DNA of 64,000 bases from Ypsolopha sequella. Taxonomy: Eukaryota > Arthropoda > Insecta > Lepidoptera > Ypsolophidae. Location: contig OW204001.1 of NCBI GenBank assembly GCA_934047225.1, forward strand, positions 26,420,175 to 26,484,174. Reading direction: 5' to 3'. Positions 1 to 10,476 of this stretch are shown here, piece by piece. Each line of letters starts with the position of its first letter. Positions within the stretch are counted from its first letter, which is position 1. Made by a program: the position numbers and the translations under genes. Below the pieces are notes generated by a model. That model was given only the letters and a program-made list of their open reading frames with translations, was not told where the DNA came from and made no database searches.

Positions 1-660
1 CTTGTCTAGGAGTTGGAGGCTGCAGGCCGTAACATCGACTCTGCTTGTACACATACGGCCTCCCCTGTACACCTCGAAAGTGGGTACAGTACCTGTATTC
101 AGGATCTGGAAATCGAGTTCATTAAGGAAAGAGCTGAAGGCTGCTCCCCGGTGGTCTTCGGAAGTACTTCCCCACCAGGGGCTCCACGCGTTGACGTCAC
201 CGGCCAAGATGACATTCCTGGTCTGCAGCTTGGAGCAGACGAAACGTATCCTGTCAAGGTAAGGCTCTAAGTCTTTGTCTCCTTCTAGGTTTATGGACAG
301 CACGGCCAACCTGAGCTCCCCTGCCTTCAACAAGACCGCTGCGATGTTCTCGGTGACCAGCTGGGGGTCATGTATGACCTCCAGTTCCCCACCGAAGACC
401 ACAACAGCAGCCTTAATCGGCTTTTGGCGAACTGTCGTGAGCTGGATCACTCTTGTGTCCGGGTATTGTTTTAGTACGCCCTGGGAACCTACATATGGTT
501 CTTGAACCAGGGCGACAGATACCCGGTTTGAGTGAGCCTTGCTCATTAACTCTGCAGTCGCCAATTTAGAGCGCTGCAAGTTGGCCTGGATGACTCGTAA
601 TTTGCCATCCTTCGTCTTACCTAAGAAGGAGACGCCTCTACCGTTCCCAATGGTGCCCTC
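1..660 (-). CDS. ORF2 N-terminus: APE-type endonuclease (partial, E1)
   Basis: This is an open minus-strand frame running off the left edge. It encodes the N-terminal apurinic-like endonuclease that would nick the telomeric target. Visible catalytic blocks, by comparison with E2, are the Asn of IQANLQR, the Glu of ALVQEPYVG and the Asp/Asn of AGDVNAWSPWWGS. The SDH block and the reverse transcriptase are outside the window. The frame overlaps the end of ORF1 and has no ATG before the first catalytic residue. It enters at the ORF1 stop (TGC TGA GGG), as in every other copy here. I see no stop codon in the visible part, so ORF2 may be intact although ORF1 is not. Confidence 0.8.
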
Positions 661-2726
661 AGCAGTATGCGACGCGTGACCTCGCTATAGAATCCCACTT
701 TTGCCTGATCGGACAGTCGCCATTGAATGCATTGTGTTCTCGATCGGCCTCGGGGAACTTAGCCCGCTGGCAGTTTATGCAGACGGCCTTAGAGGCCTTT
801 GCGGGGCAGTCTGCATAGATGTGCGCACCACCGCAGTGACTGCACGAGATGCTTTTCTGTTTGCACACTCTCTTGGTGTGTCCATATTCAAGACATCCCG
901 TGCACTGCACTAGCGGTGAATGGTCCTCGACTGAACGTCGTTGCAGACCTATGTAGACCTGTCCCGCCTCCACTAACCGCTGGTAGAGAGCAGGGGTAAG
1001 TTACGATTAAGTGGCACTCGTGAGGATTTCGCGCCTTTCTACGATAAGCGACTCTGAGGGTCTCCGTCTTTCCGTCGATCCCCTTCAGTATGTGCTTGTT
1101 CTGATTTAACAGGGCTTCAGCAACATACTGGTCTGTGTGTTGGGAGATCACGTTGCGGATTATGACCATCGGGAGTTTTGACTTGGCCTCTCTGGCAGTC
1201 AGTCCCTGTCCACTCCCACCTTTGAGTTTTGAGGAAATCTTTTTGAAATCCTCTCTCTCGCTGCAGCTCAGTACTACCTACCCATTCGCCGCCTTTCTGC
1301 AGCGGTCCACCCTGATTCCCGTCGCCTTTGCATCCAGCACACGCCCCAACGTCTCGACGACCTGATCGCCCGTCATACCCTGATCGGTCGCCGAGATGAT
1401 GAGTGTGTGGGTCGGACCGCCACGACTGGGCATTTTCAAAGCCTGTGCATATGTTTGTTTGGCCCCGGTGCTGAAAAGATCACTTTTCAGGTCGGCTATG
1501 GCATCCTGAATGCCTGTGAGGACTAGTTCTTGGTTGAGGCTAGGTAACGTCACTTCCCTTTTTTCGCTAGCCTCACCTATGGCCCTCACCTCTGAACCGA
1601 CCTTCTCGATCCCCTTCATCACCGGTGCCATTATACCCCGCAGGTTCTCCTCGTCTACCGATGACATCTGTTCGGCCCGGCATGAGGGCCTCTTCTCCAT
1701 TTTCTCCACGAGAGTTTTAACCACTGCCAGGTCATTACAGATGCCGTCGATGCGTGGGTCTGGGCCCGGGCACAGGCTCTGTTTAAGGGGGGATCCGCCT
1801 GCAGTTGGCACCTCATGGGCCCCTGTCGCAATTTCCACCAGCTGACGCCTCAGCGAATCCAGTTGGTTCGACACCGAAGCAACCTTGGTCGTTAGGACCC
1901 CCAGCTCTGTCATAATGGCTGGTTTTGGGTAATTAGCTTGCTTCGGTGTCAAACCCACCCGGGTATCGCTTTGGCTCAACAAATCCGTCAGCCGGTGGAC
2001 GTCCTCTCCTATCCGACTTATTGCCTTGATAGGGCCGTCCATCTCATATCCTAGCCACGCTCTTATGGCTTGTGCCTCTGTAAGCGTGGCAGAGATATCG
2101 GCCCTGGCTTTGGTCAATTCGTCAGCATGCGAGGCGTGGAGCTGTGCTAGTTGTTTGTTGTGGGCACGCTCCACATACACTAACTCCCGCGCACGCTGAG
2201 TCCTTTCTCGCTCCAGATTGTTTATATGTCTGGAGCGGGAGTTGGTAAGGGAAAGCACCGTTTCATATAGGTGCTCAAGGCATTCGCGGGCTGTGGTCTT
2301 AAATTCCCGTTTCATATTTCCCGCTTCCTCCAGGGCCTCCTTTCCTCTCTGGAGTAGTTCGTTTGCCTGCACAGAGGCTTGATCTTTCACTACTCCAGGT
2401 ATCTTTCTGCCCAAAGGTGGGAGGAGACTGGGACGGCCCTGGTTATGGATAGCGGGACGGGAGTCACCCGAAACCCCCGACCACACCTCGTCATCCTCCT
2501 TAGCAAATTCCGCCTCAATATCGGAGTCGTCGGAGGGGGCTGGGGAGTTCAGGGGGGAATTTGCTTCCCCTGCGCTCACGTTTGCCTTGAGCACCTCCAC
2601 CAAGAGAGAGGTCTTTAGTGGCTTTGGTTTGCCGACAGGGGCACTGGCAGTTGACAGTTTGGCTCTGGAGCTGGCCACTGACCTCCTGGAGACTACGCTG
2701 CCGGCTTTAGCCGATTTGGTCGACAT
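659..2726 (-). pseudogene. ORF1 gag-like protein, frame-disrupted (E1)
   Basis: This is the RNA-binding gag-like ORF1, broken into at least three pieces: 1278-2726 (482 aa, N-terminal), about 888-1277 and 659-973. The N-terminal part contains a long helical, coiled-coil-like stretch. It is followed by the conserved TGIRVDRCRKAAN block, after which a stop interrupts the frame near 1277. A second frame change falls near 1000, just before the cysteine-rich end. The last piece keeps three zinc knuckles (CTGCLEYGHTKRVC, CSHCGGAHIYADC, and a third starting CINC) and ends SRVAYC, the conserved ORF1 terminus of all copies. Without joining the frames it cannot make the full protein, so E1 is probably dead in cis. 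Confidence 0.85.
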
Positions 2727-4402
2727 GATGTGCGGCCTATTAATAAGATATTAATAATTTGAAAGCAAAATTAATTTAAATTTAAAGAGTAAAATAAATG
2801 TGGCAATAGCCGTAAAGTAAAATCAAATAACTATTTAAATTACAATAATAATATACGTGATAAATGTATGAGGTAAAAACAACAAATGTCAATCTGTGTG
2901 AAATCCAAATAAAATCAGTCAAAGTTGAAATGTAAAATTATTAAATAAGAAGTGTAATCAGACTGGAATAATTTTCAATATTAAATGACTAACTATATTA
3001 AGAGGGCAAAAGCCGTACAGGTATAAAAATGATAATTTAAATAATTCAAATATGTCACTAATTTTATGCTTAGATGATAAAGATTAAAACAATTTAAAAG
3101 TAAATAAAAGTAAAAATAATAAAATAGGAAATGGGGCAATAACCAACCAAATTTATCAGAATAAAATAAGGCAAAAGCCGTTCAGGTGCACGCAGTGTTG
3201 AAATATTAATTTTAAATCTAGCTTAAAAGCAAAATACAATGCACACTACTTAAAGCTTCAATGATTTTAAATTTAAATGTTAAATAAAAAATGGGGCAGT
3301 AGCCGATTAAATAATCAAGTTAATAGGGCCGAAATTGTTAAATGTTGAATAAAAAATTATAAGATAGATTAACATACAAAATACATTACAACTACTGTTC
3401 TAAAAAATATTTTACTTGGCTTCTCATGTATTCAATTATTTCAAAATAAAAGTAAAATAAAATGGGGCAATATCCAATTCAAATGCAAAATAAATTCAAA
3501 ATGGAGTACTGGTTTACACAAAAAATCTTTAGAAATAATTATTCCCGTGGGTTGAATGGCTCCGGTCTTCAGGAACTCCTTGGTTCTCGTTGTCCTGCTG
3601 CTTTCTGCTCCAAAAAACCGTACTTCAAATTCGAACCCAGGGAGGGGTACGATTTTGAAAAAAAATTCGGGGGGGGAGGTCGGCGATTATCTCAAAAAAT
3701 TTCTCGACCCCTAAATGAATGTCGGTTTTGAAAATTTTGTCAGATTTCACCTGGGACGCTCCGTTCCCGAGATATTCACATAACCAAACTTTTTGCCGAT
3801 GGCGGACGATTTTCAATTTGGCAATAAAATTGGTATCCCACGAACGGGTGGCGGCAAAATTTCGATTTAAACGGCTTTCGCTTTATTATTAGATAGCGGT
3901 TGTCAGTGGTTAATAAAAAATAGGGCTCGTCGATCGCTCTTCCAGAATAATCCACCGGGAACACACTTGATGGATTACCAACAACGGTAAAAAGCGATAA
4001 GCCACGTCGGGTAATCAAAATAGAATGAATTTATTGCAGAATCGGTTGTAAAATGCTGTTGGCTTTCTTGTAGTGCTGCTAAAATTTTCCTCCCTCTCCC
4101 GATTCGGGAATTGGGACGCCACGTGCTTTTGGTTTTTTCCTCCTAAAATCCGTGAACATGGGTCTATAACGTTGATTTTTGTGATTAATTGTAGGAGCTG
4201 TTGCAAGCTTTCTGTTAAGTCCAAAAAACGGGGGGGGCACAGATCTTATTAAAAAGTGAGGGGGGAAAAACTGTTTTTTTTTACTTCCTTTTTGTCCAAA
4301 TGTGTTCCAAAAATCCTTTTTCTGCAAAACTTTCACTTGAACTGGTTAGCACTCGTAAAACAACACACAATAACACTTTTCCCGTTTAGATTGGGCCACT
4401 TT
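2727..4402 (-). promoter_or_regulatory. 5' UTR / internal promoter region of E1
   Basis: There are 1.7 kb without a credible gene between the ORF1 start and the TTAGG junction. The ORF-proximal 700 bp are very AT-rich and contain a recurring GGC-(A/T)4-GCC-type motif on the + strand at about 2802, 3005, 3170 and 3293, with weaker versions near 3133 and 3464. The distal part (3540-4402) is more mixed and has C/G runs such as 3668-3677. As in other LINEs the promoter should lie at the 5' terminus, but I cannot point to a specific core element. Confidence 0.6.
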
Positions 4403-4427
4403 TTAGGTTAGGTTAGGTTAGGTTAGG
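4403..4427 (+). repeat. Telomeric repeat (TTAGG)5
   Basis: These are five perfect TTAGG units between the 5' end of E1 and the poly(T) (poly(A) of the minus strand) of E2. TTAGG is the common arthropod telomere unit. Here it is the target DNA left between two insertions. Confidence 0.97.
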
Positions 4428-4995
4428 TTTTTTTTTTTTTTTTTTTTTAGACCCCACCAATTATGGGGTCCGACTTAAGGTCCACGAATATTAATTTTCG
4501 TGACTTTGTCACTCTTTTATAATAAAGGTCGTGACCCAGATTACTGGGCTAAAGAGGATGGGAAGGGTCCTCCGTCTTACATCCATATTTCATCCATACA
4601 TCTCAAGAAGATGTAGGTTCTTACTCGTTTTTTTTTTTTTTTTTTTTTTGTTTTCATCATTCCAGTTTTTTTTTTTTTTGCTTTTTTATATTTTATTTCT
4701 CTTTTTTTTTTATTTTATTGTATATATACTTTTTTCTTTATTTTCTTTTTTTTTTTTTTTTTTTTCTCATATTGATACTTATTTCTTTTATCTGTCTTAA
4801 AACTATTTTGACGGAGGAGCCTTCCTTAAGGTCACATATTATATTTCATTCGTTATTAAATTAATCAAACTATAATTAAAAGCATATACATTATTGTCCA
4901 AATAAAGTTGTAAAAAAATAAAATCAATAAGAACAAAAACAAAAAATTTAAATCATAGTTGTAGTTAATTAGAAGAATTTGACAACTATCATATT
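4428..4995 (-). other. 3' UTR and poly(A) of E2
   Basis: A 21-base T run (4428-4448) marks the poly(A) tail. The rest is non-coding and contains several long T tracts between about 4629 and 4765 (A-rich in the sense strand). A covarying stem-loop lies directly beside the poly(A) at 4449-4471. The 89-aa plus-strand frame across the T tracts is low-complexity and not a gene. Confidence 0.75.
4449..4471 (-). other. 3' terminal stem-loop of E2
   Basis: On the sense (minus) strand, 9-base arms GGACCCCAT and GTGGGGTCT flank a 5-base loop, immediately before poly(A). The related E8 3' end at 63960-63981 forms the same 9-bp stem with different bases: one pair changes from C-G to U-A and others change through G-U wobbles. 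LINE reverse transcriptases often need a 3' UTR structure, so this is a candidate RT recognition hairpin. Confidence 0.6.
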
Positions 4996-7900
4996 CTATT
5001 TGTTGCGTACTGCCGCACATCTCATTACTTTTTCTAAAAAGTCTAACATTACTGCCCCGTCATCCCTATCCTGCAAGATGACTGGCAGGTTTGCTTTATT
5101 GAAGCTTTTATCGATTTGTACCTCCAGGTCAGCCCTCCACAAACCGAAACTCGGACAGTCGAACACGACGTGCCATATCGTCTCCTCCTGGTCGGGATCG
5201 CATACGCAGGCTGGACTATCCTTCAGCTTAAAGCGATGAAGGTACGAGGCGAGCCCCCCATGCCCTGTTAGGGCTTGCACATGTATGGGGTTAAGTTTGA
5301 CCTTCCTTAGAACGCTGTGCGCTGCAGCAACGTCAGGAAGGAAGGCCTTTGTAACCCTACCCGTGCTGGAGGACTCGTATCGCCCCTGCCACCGAAGGAT
5401 GGTCCCCTCGCGTATGGTTCTTCTCAGGTAGGAGAGAGGGACAGCGTCATAGTCGGCTGCCGTTTTCTTGTGGAGAGCTGCGTCCTTTGCGAGCTCATCC
5501 GCACGCTCGTTGCCGACAGTTCCCACATGCGCCCTAAGCCAGAAGAACCTCACGTCACGGCCCTCCTCGCGGATTTGACGCACGCACCGCTCAATGCCGT
5601 GTGCCAGGGGATGCACAAACGCCCGGCTTTTGAGCAGGTCCAGCGAGGATCTTGAGTCACTTAGGATGTTAACAAGTGGCTCCTCGCTGCTTTTGACCTG
5701 CTCCACGGCCCTGAGCAGGGCGTACATCTCCGACTGGAAGACCGTGCAGTAGGGCTCCAAACGGAACTTCGAGTGCCTGGTCTCTCTATCACCGGACCAC
5801 CACGTTAAGGCTGCACCCACCCTCCCCTGTATCTTACTGCCATCAGTAAATATACAGGGGCCGATGATTTGGTGAGCCTCAACGGTCTCCGGTCCAAGAT
5901 CGTCCACGCACTCGAAGTTCAGTGGCTGTCTAGCCGCTGGATGTGGGAACCGCCTGCAAGGGACGCGCAGTTCGACAGGTCTGTCGGCCGCAATCTCATC
6001 GATTCTTGCTCCTCGCTTTGCCCTGTATAGACTTGCCGCCTCCTGAACTCGGAGATCAAGGGGGAGTACATCGGCCAGTACCAGTGCCGATGATAAAGAC
6101 ACCGTGCGATACGCCTTGCAGAGCTTTTGTGCGAACCCCCGCTGCAGAGACTCCAATTGATTTTTAATCATTAGTTTCTCCGCAGCCGGAGCCCACACAC
6201 TCGCCACGTACAGCACGATGGGCTCTATCACCGAGACGTAAATGGTTCTGATGACTTCACGGTTCAAACCCCAACTCACCCTGGCTGCACACGCCAGCTG
6301 CTTGTAGATGTCAGTGACTTTCCTACAAACAGCCGAAACGTGTGCGTTAAAGGTGAGTTTGCTATCAATGATAACACCCAACAGGCGGATTTCCTGCACC
6401 AGCGGCAGGACCTGTCCATCCATGCTGATGACTGGGGACTCAAACTTCAGCTTTCGCGTCAGCACCATCGCAAAGGTTTTATGTGGTGCGAATTTAAGCT
6501 TGTTTTTGAGTCCCCACTCCAGCACAGTCTGGAGGGCCGCATTAGCTCTCGCCTGAAGGGGGGGTGTCGTTGAACCGGAGATCACCAGAACCACATCATC
6601 CGCAAAGGCCTGGCAATGTACTCCTTCCTGCTCCAGTTTTTCGAGCAGGGTGTTGAGAATTAGGTTCCAACAAGTGGGTCCAGCTATTGAGCCTTGGATA
6701 CACCCCTTGTTGGTTCCCTTTTCCCAACACTCCCTTGCAAAATGCACCTTAACTTTGCGGTTCTCCAAGTGGGAGGCCACAAGTCCATAAATATTAGCAG
6801 GGCAGCTGTGAGCGAGGAGCTGGGTCTTCAAAGCCGGCCACCAAGCATTGTCGAAGGCTCCCTCTATGTCCAGTGAGATCATGACAACGATCTTTTTGCT
6901 CTTGATTTCAGAGCGGACATGTCCCACAAGGTCATACAGGGAGTCTTCGGTGCATTTCTGTGGCATAAAACCGTACTGCTTGGTGCTCAAAGAGGGCAGC
7001 AGATGCCATCCCAGACGGGATACCAGAAGCTTTTCCACAATTTTGCCCATAACAGGGAGAAGTCCTATCGGCCTGTGCGCCTTCGGAATGGTGTAGTCCT
7101 CCCTCCCGGACTTACGGATGATACATACGTGAGCAAGCTTCCACCGCGCCGGAAAGTGTCCAATTGCCAAGCATTTGTTGGCAATTTCAAGGAACACTTC
7201 CGGCGCAACACGGATTGCTCGCTCACATATGTCCGCAGTCCACCCATCAGGCCCCGGAGCCTTTCTTGGATTGAGGTTTCTCAATACCAAGTCAAGCTCC
7301 GAGGCTGTGAAAAGTGGATCGTCGGGTCCGAGTTGATCCAGGAGTTGGTGGACTGGCACCTCCGAGCTCTCGCGTATTTGCCGTTGAGTAGGGGTTTCGT
7401 TGTCCACAGCGTCATCAGGGAAGAACGTAAGAGCCAGAAGCTTGGCGGACTCTTCAGGACCAAGGGTGTTCCCTGTCGAGTCCACCAGCAGCTGGTCCTC
7501 CTGTCTTTTTACTGTTCTCCTGATGACCCTGTAAACCCCGTCCCATAGGCTTTCTCTATCCTGCTTTGAGCAAAACTGCTTCCAGCTAGCAGTCTGTCCT
7601 TCTTGCACAGCCGCTTTATATCGCTGATTCGCTTCTAGGTATTGGTCAACCACGTGTTGCCTTCTCACTGCCGCAGCGTTCCTGATACGCCGCCTCTTGG
7701 TTTTAGCTTCTCTTTTGAGAAGCCCCAGAGCGGGTGTCCACCACGGCAGAGGTTTCCTTCCTTTTTGGACCCCCACCTTTGGTATAGCGTCTTCACATGC
7801 TGTGGAGACAACCGAAAGGTAGGAGTCTAGGATGGTCTCCAGATCCTCAGGCGTAGTGACAGCCCCCACGTTCGAGGCATTCAGATTGTTCTCCTCCAAG

Positions 7901-8742
7901 CCTGAGCGAACGGAACGACCGAAAGCCGACCAATCGGACTTCGCTGTGTTGTACACACGTGTGCTCTGGGGTTTCAGGAATTCTAGTTCCTTCTCCAGGC
8001 ACACGTGGTAGGTAATTGCGTTATGGTCCGATGTGATCAGCTCTCGGTCCACCTTCCATCCGCCCATCCTGTCCAAGATCTGGAGGCCGCATGCCGTCAC
8101 GTCCACTCGACTAGTGCACATGCGGCCCCCTCTGAACACCTCGAAAGTGGGGGTGCTGCCTGTATTCAGGATCTGGAGATCCATTTCCTCCAGGAAGGAT
8201 CTGAAGGCTGAGCCCCGGTGGTCTTCGGAATCACTTCCCCACCATGGGCTCCACGCGTTGACATCCCCAGCTAGGATGACATTCTCAGTCTGCAGTTTTG
8301 AGCATATGGCACGGACTCTGTGGAGATACGGCTCCAAATCTTCGTCCCCCTCTAGGTAAATGGACAGCACAGCCAATCTCAGCGAGCCTGCCTTCAGTAG
8401 TACCGCAGCGATGTTCTCGGTGACAAGCTGAGGATCATGAATGACCTCCAACTCCCCACCGAAAACCACCACCGCAGCCTTAACTGGTTTGCGGCGAGCT
8501 GACGACATTTGGATCACTCTTGTGCCCGGGTACTGTTTTAGTTCGCCCTTGGAGCCAACGTAAGGCTCCTGAACTAAGGCGACAGATACCCGGTTTGAAT
8601 GAGCAGTGCACAAGAGCTCCTGGGTCGCCAGCTTGGCCCGCTGCAGATTGGCTTGGATGAAACGAAGTTTGCTGTCCTTGGTCTTACCCAGAGGGAAGAC
8701 AACATTGCCGTCCACTGCGGTGCCCTCAGCAATACGCCACAC
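4996..8742 (-). CDS. ORF2: endonuclease-reverse transcriptase-RNase H (E2)
   Basis: This intact 1,248-aa ORF2 is the retrotransposition enzyme that nicks target DNA and copies the element RNA by target-primed reverse transcription. The endonuclease (about residues 25-250) shows IQANLQRAK, ALVQEPYVG, AGDVNAWSPWWGS and TSDHNAITY. The RT (about 480-760) shows KAPGPDGW, PIGLLPVMGKIVEKLL, SLDIEGAFDNAWW and the catalytic FADD (about 712). RNase H (about 960-1090) shows FTDGSKIQG, QSEMYAL, SDSRSSLDLL and GNERADELAK. A CCHC-type finger starting CVCD follows near 1190. The listed start is a GTG inside ORF1; no ATG precedes the endonuclease core, so entry probably occurs at the ORF1 stop (8726-8728). 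The helicase extension of E3, E4, E6 and E7 is absent. Confidence 0.93.
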   Translation of the reverse strand: MWRIAEGTAVDGNVVFPLGKTKDSKLRFIQANLQRAKLATQELLCTAHSNRVSVALVQEPYVGSKGELKQYPGTRVIQMSSARRKPVKAAVVVFGGELEVIHDPQLVTENIAAVLLKAGSLRLAVLSIYLEGDEDLEPYLHRVRAICSKLQTENVILAGDVNAWSPWWGSDSEDHRGSAFRSFLEEMDLQILNTGSTPTFEVFRGGRMCTSRVDVTACGLQILDRMGGWKVDRELITSDHNAITYHVCLEKELEFLKPQSTRVYNTAKSDWSAFGRSVRSGLEENNLNASNVGAVTTPEDLETILDSYLSVVSTACEDAIPKVGVQKGRKPLPWWTPALGLLKREAKTKRRRIRNAAAVRRQHVVDQYLEANQRYKAAVQEGQTASWKQFCSKQDRESLWDGVYRVIRRTVKRQEDQLLVDSTGNTLGPEESAKLLALTFFPDDAVDNETPTQRQIRESSEVPVHQLLDQLGPDDPLFTASELDLVLRNLNPRKAPGPDGWTADICERAIRVAPEVFLEIANKCLAIGHFPARWKLAHVCIIRKSGREDYTIPKAHRPIGLLPVMGKIVEKLLVSRLGWHLLPSLSTKQYGFMPQKCTEDSLYDLVGHVRSEIKSKKIVVMISLDIEGAFDNAWWPALKTQLLAHSCPANIYGLVASHLENRKVKVHFARECWEKGTNKGCIQGSIAGPTCWNLILNTLLEKLEQEGVHCQAFADDVVLVISGSTTPPLQARANAALQTVLEWGLKNKLKFAPHKTFAMVLTRKLKFESPVISMDGQVLPLVQEIRLLGVIIDSKLTFNAHVSAVCRKVTDIYKQLACAARVSWGLNREVIRTIYVSVIEPIVLYVASVWAPAAEKLMIKNQLESLQRGFAQKLCKAYRTVSLSSALVLADVLPLDLRVQEAASLYRAKRGARIDEIAADRPVELRVPCRRFPHPAARQPLNFECVDDLGPETVEAHQIIGPCIFTDGSKIQGRVGAALTWWSGDRETRHSKFRLEPYCTVFQSEMYALLRAVEQVKSSEEPLVNILSDSRSSLDLLKSRAFVHPLAHGIERCVRQIREEGRDVRFFWLRAHVGTVGNERADELAKDAALHKKTAADYDAVPLSYLRRTIREGTILRWQGRYESSSTGRVTKAFLPDVAAAHSVLRKVKLNPIHVQALTGHGGLASYLHRFKLKDSPACVCDPDQEETIWHVVFDCPSFGLWRADLEVQIDKSFNKANLPVILQDRDDGAVMLDFLEKVMRCAAVRNK

Positions 8743-9830
8743 GAGACCTTGCTAACGAGTCCCACTTTCTTCTGACCTGGCATTCGCCACTGAAGGCATT
8801 GTGTGCCAGATCAGAAGCCTGGAGCTTAGCCCTTTGGCAGTTCACGCAGACAGGTGACAACGCCTTGTGCGGACAGTCCACATAGGTGTGAGACTCACCA
8901 CAGTGACTGCACGTGATGCCTTTCTCCTTGCATAAGCGCTTGGAGTGGCCGTAGCCAAGGCATCCCGTGCACTGCACCAGTGGTGAGTGGTCCTCAATGG
9001 ACCGTCTCTGAAGTCCTATGTGGACTGTACCTGCCTCCGTGAACCGACGCCAAAGGGTCGGACTTAGCTCCATAATAACGTGGCACTCGTGCGGGTTTCT
9101 CGCTTTGCGACGATATAGCACACGAGGGCACTCCGCAGATAGATCCACTCCTCTCAGAAGATGTTTGTTCTGAGTAAGGAGGGAATCTATCACGTCATTG
9201 TCCTTGCGGTCCGACAAGACGTTGCGGATGCAGGCTAACGGCAAACGATTTGTAGCCTCTTTCGCCACGAGTCCGTGTCCACCCTTCTCCAGACTGGATG
9301 AGATCTTTTTGATCTCATCTTTGGAGCTGCAGCTGAGCACTACCCTCCTGTTGGCTGCTTTCCTGCAGCGGTCCACCCTAATGCCAGAAGTTCTGACGTC
9401 CAGCACACTCTCAAGTCGTCTCACGACCTCTTCCCCGGAGCCTGGGGTCTAAAACGTCTGATTTTAGGGGGGACCCGCACACCAAGGCAGTGGTTTTTGC
9501 CCTCTCCTCCGATTCCACCAGCTGGCGTCGGAGCGAGTCAAGTTGACTCGATACGGCGGAAACCCTGCCCGACAAAGCTCTTTGAGTAGAGCTGGGTCAG
9601 GCTTTTTGGCTCCTGAGTCGGACTGGTGTGTCCGTGGGGCCGCCGTATTCGCCAGCTGATGGACGGTCTCCCTGATGGACCCAATGGCCTTTAACGGGCC
9701 GTCCATCTCCACTCCAAGCCACAACCTTATGGCCTTGGATGTTTCCAGGGTGGTGGAGATGTCGGCCCTGGCTGCTCTGAGCTCGACCGCATGCGAGGTA
9801 TGTATCTCGCTCAATGCCCTGGTGTTAGGT
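8726..9830 (-). pseudogene. ORF1 remnants, internally deleted and 5'-truncated (E2)
   Basis: The intact C-terminal part (8726-9424, 232 aa) holds the conserved SGIRVDRCRKAANR block, RKARNPHECH, three zinc knuckles (first CTGCLGYGHSKRLC) and the terminal SRVAYC. Upstream, 9464-9830 preserves part of the coiled-coil region (LWLGVEMDGPLKAI) but shifts frame near 9590. The central segment present in E1 is deleted around 9430-9470, where a stop also interrupts the frame. The N-terminus is missing because the element is truncated at about 9830. This ORF1 is not functional. Confidence 0.82.
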
Positions 9831-9852
9831 ATGGTTGGTTTCGTACATGGTT

Positions 9853-9853
<1 letters not shown>
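9831..9853. other. Short junction between truncated E2 and E3 poly(A)
   Basis: A stretch of about 25 bp with degenerate TTAGG-like words (GTTAGGTATGGTTGG nearby) separates ORF1 sequence of E2 from the T run of E3. It may be mutated telomeric DNA or filler added at the 5' junction. No clean TTAGG unit array is left. Confidence 0.4.
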
Positions 9854-9889
<36 letters not shown>

Positions 9890-10252
9890 TAATAAAACGC
9901 AAGTGCTATGGACATTGATCGCCATACCTTTTTTAGTCATGTTTAATTTGTTTAATTTGTTCTTTACTTCTCCTTTTCGCTCCTTACATAAAATATATTA
10001 GTTTTTAGGTGATATAAAATTTTTTTGTGAATTAAGTTGTTACAATTGAGATTAAATTGACCCTTACTTATAACTAGTTACAAATATAAATAAATCTATG
10101 ATATTTTTTTTTTTTTTTTTTTTTATATATATAATTTTTTTTTTTTTTTTTTTTTTATTTATTTTTTTTTTTTTATTTATTTTTTTTTTTTTTTAGTTGT
10201 TAATGTCATTATTATTATTATGATGATTATTTTTTTTTTATGTATATATATG

Positions 10253-10284
<32 letters not shown>

Positions 10285-10476
10285 TTTTTTTTATGAATAT
10301 TAAATATTATACTACTACACGATACATATTTTATTTTTAAAATAAGTTGTTACTACAATTATACAAAATTTTAATTATAATTAATATCGATATGAAAATT
10401 TTACAATTATGAAATTACAAATACTACAAACAAACACCTTTATTGTGAGGAGGTGGGACGCACAACTTTACCCGGC
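9854..10476 (-). other. 3' UTR and poly(A) of E3
   Basis: The 34-base T run at 9854-9887 is the poly(A) tail. The following 590 bp are non-coding, nearly identical to 42827-43391 of E6, and include very T-rich tracts at about 10104-10300. A small hairpin (TATGG/CCATA arms on the sense strand) lies about 20 bases inside the poly(A), equivalent to the E6 and E7 hairpins. Confidence 0.75.

Larger units (their letters stand above)
1..4402 (-). mobile_element. E1: TRAS-like telomeric LINE, 5' part
   Basis: This is a non-LTR retrotransposon of the R1/TRAS/SART type read on the minus strand. Its 5' end abuts TTAGG repeats at 4403, and its 3' end lies outside the window to the left. The order from the 5' end is a long AT-rich 5' UTR (2727-4402), a broken gag-like ORF1 (659-2726) and the start of ORF2 with the endonuclease (1-660). 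Its proteins resemble those of E2 more than the helicase-bearing elements; for example both share the ORF1 residues RKARNPHECH. Whether E1 carries the helicase extension cannot be seen. The 5' terminus differs from the CCCAGTACT start shared by E3, E4, E6 and E7. Confidence 0.9.
4428..9853 (-). mobile_element. E2: TRAS-like LINE, 5'-truncated, no helicase
   Basis: This is a minus-strand non-LTR element. Its poly(A) (poly(T) at 4428-4448) sits directly on TTAGG. It has a 3' UTR, an intact ORF2 (EN-RT-RNase H-CCHC, 1,248 aa) and ORF1 remnants to about 9830. The 5' UTR and the N-terminus of ORF1 are missing, and the truncated end runs almost directly into the poly(T) of E3. ORF2 stops soon after the CCHC finger, so this copy gives the base architecture against which the helicase-bearing elements can be compared. 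Confidence 0.9.

Noticed and set aside
4531..4800. 89-aa and 99-aa plus frames across T tracts (here and at 27526-27825)
   Set aside because: They are low-complexity Phe/Leu-rich translations of T runs in LINE 3' UTRs.
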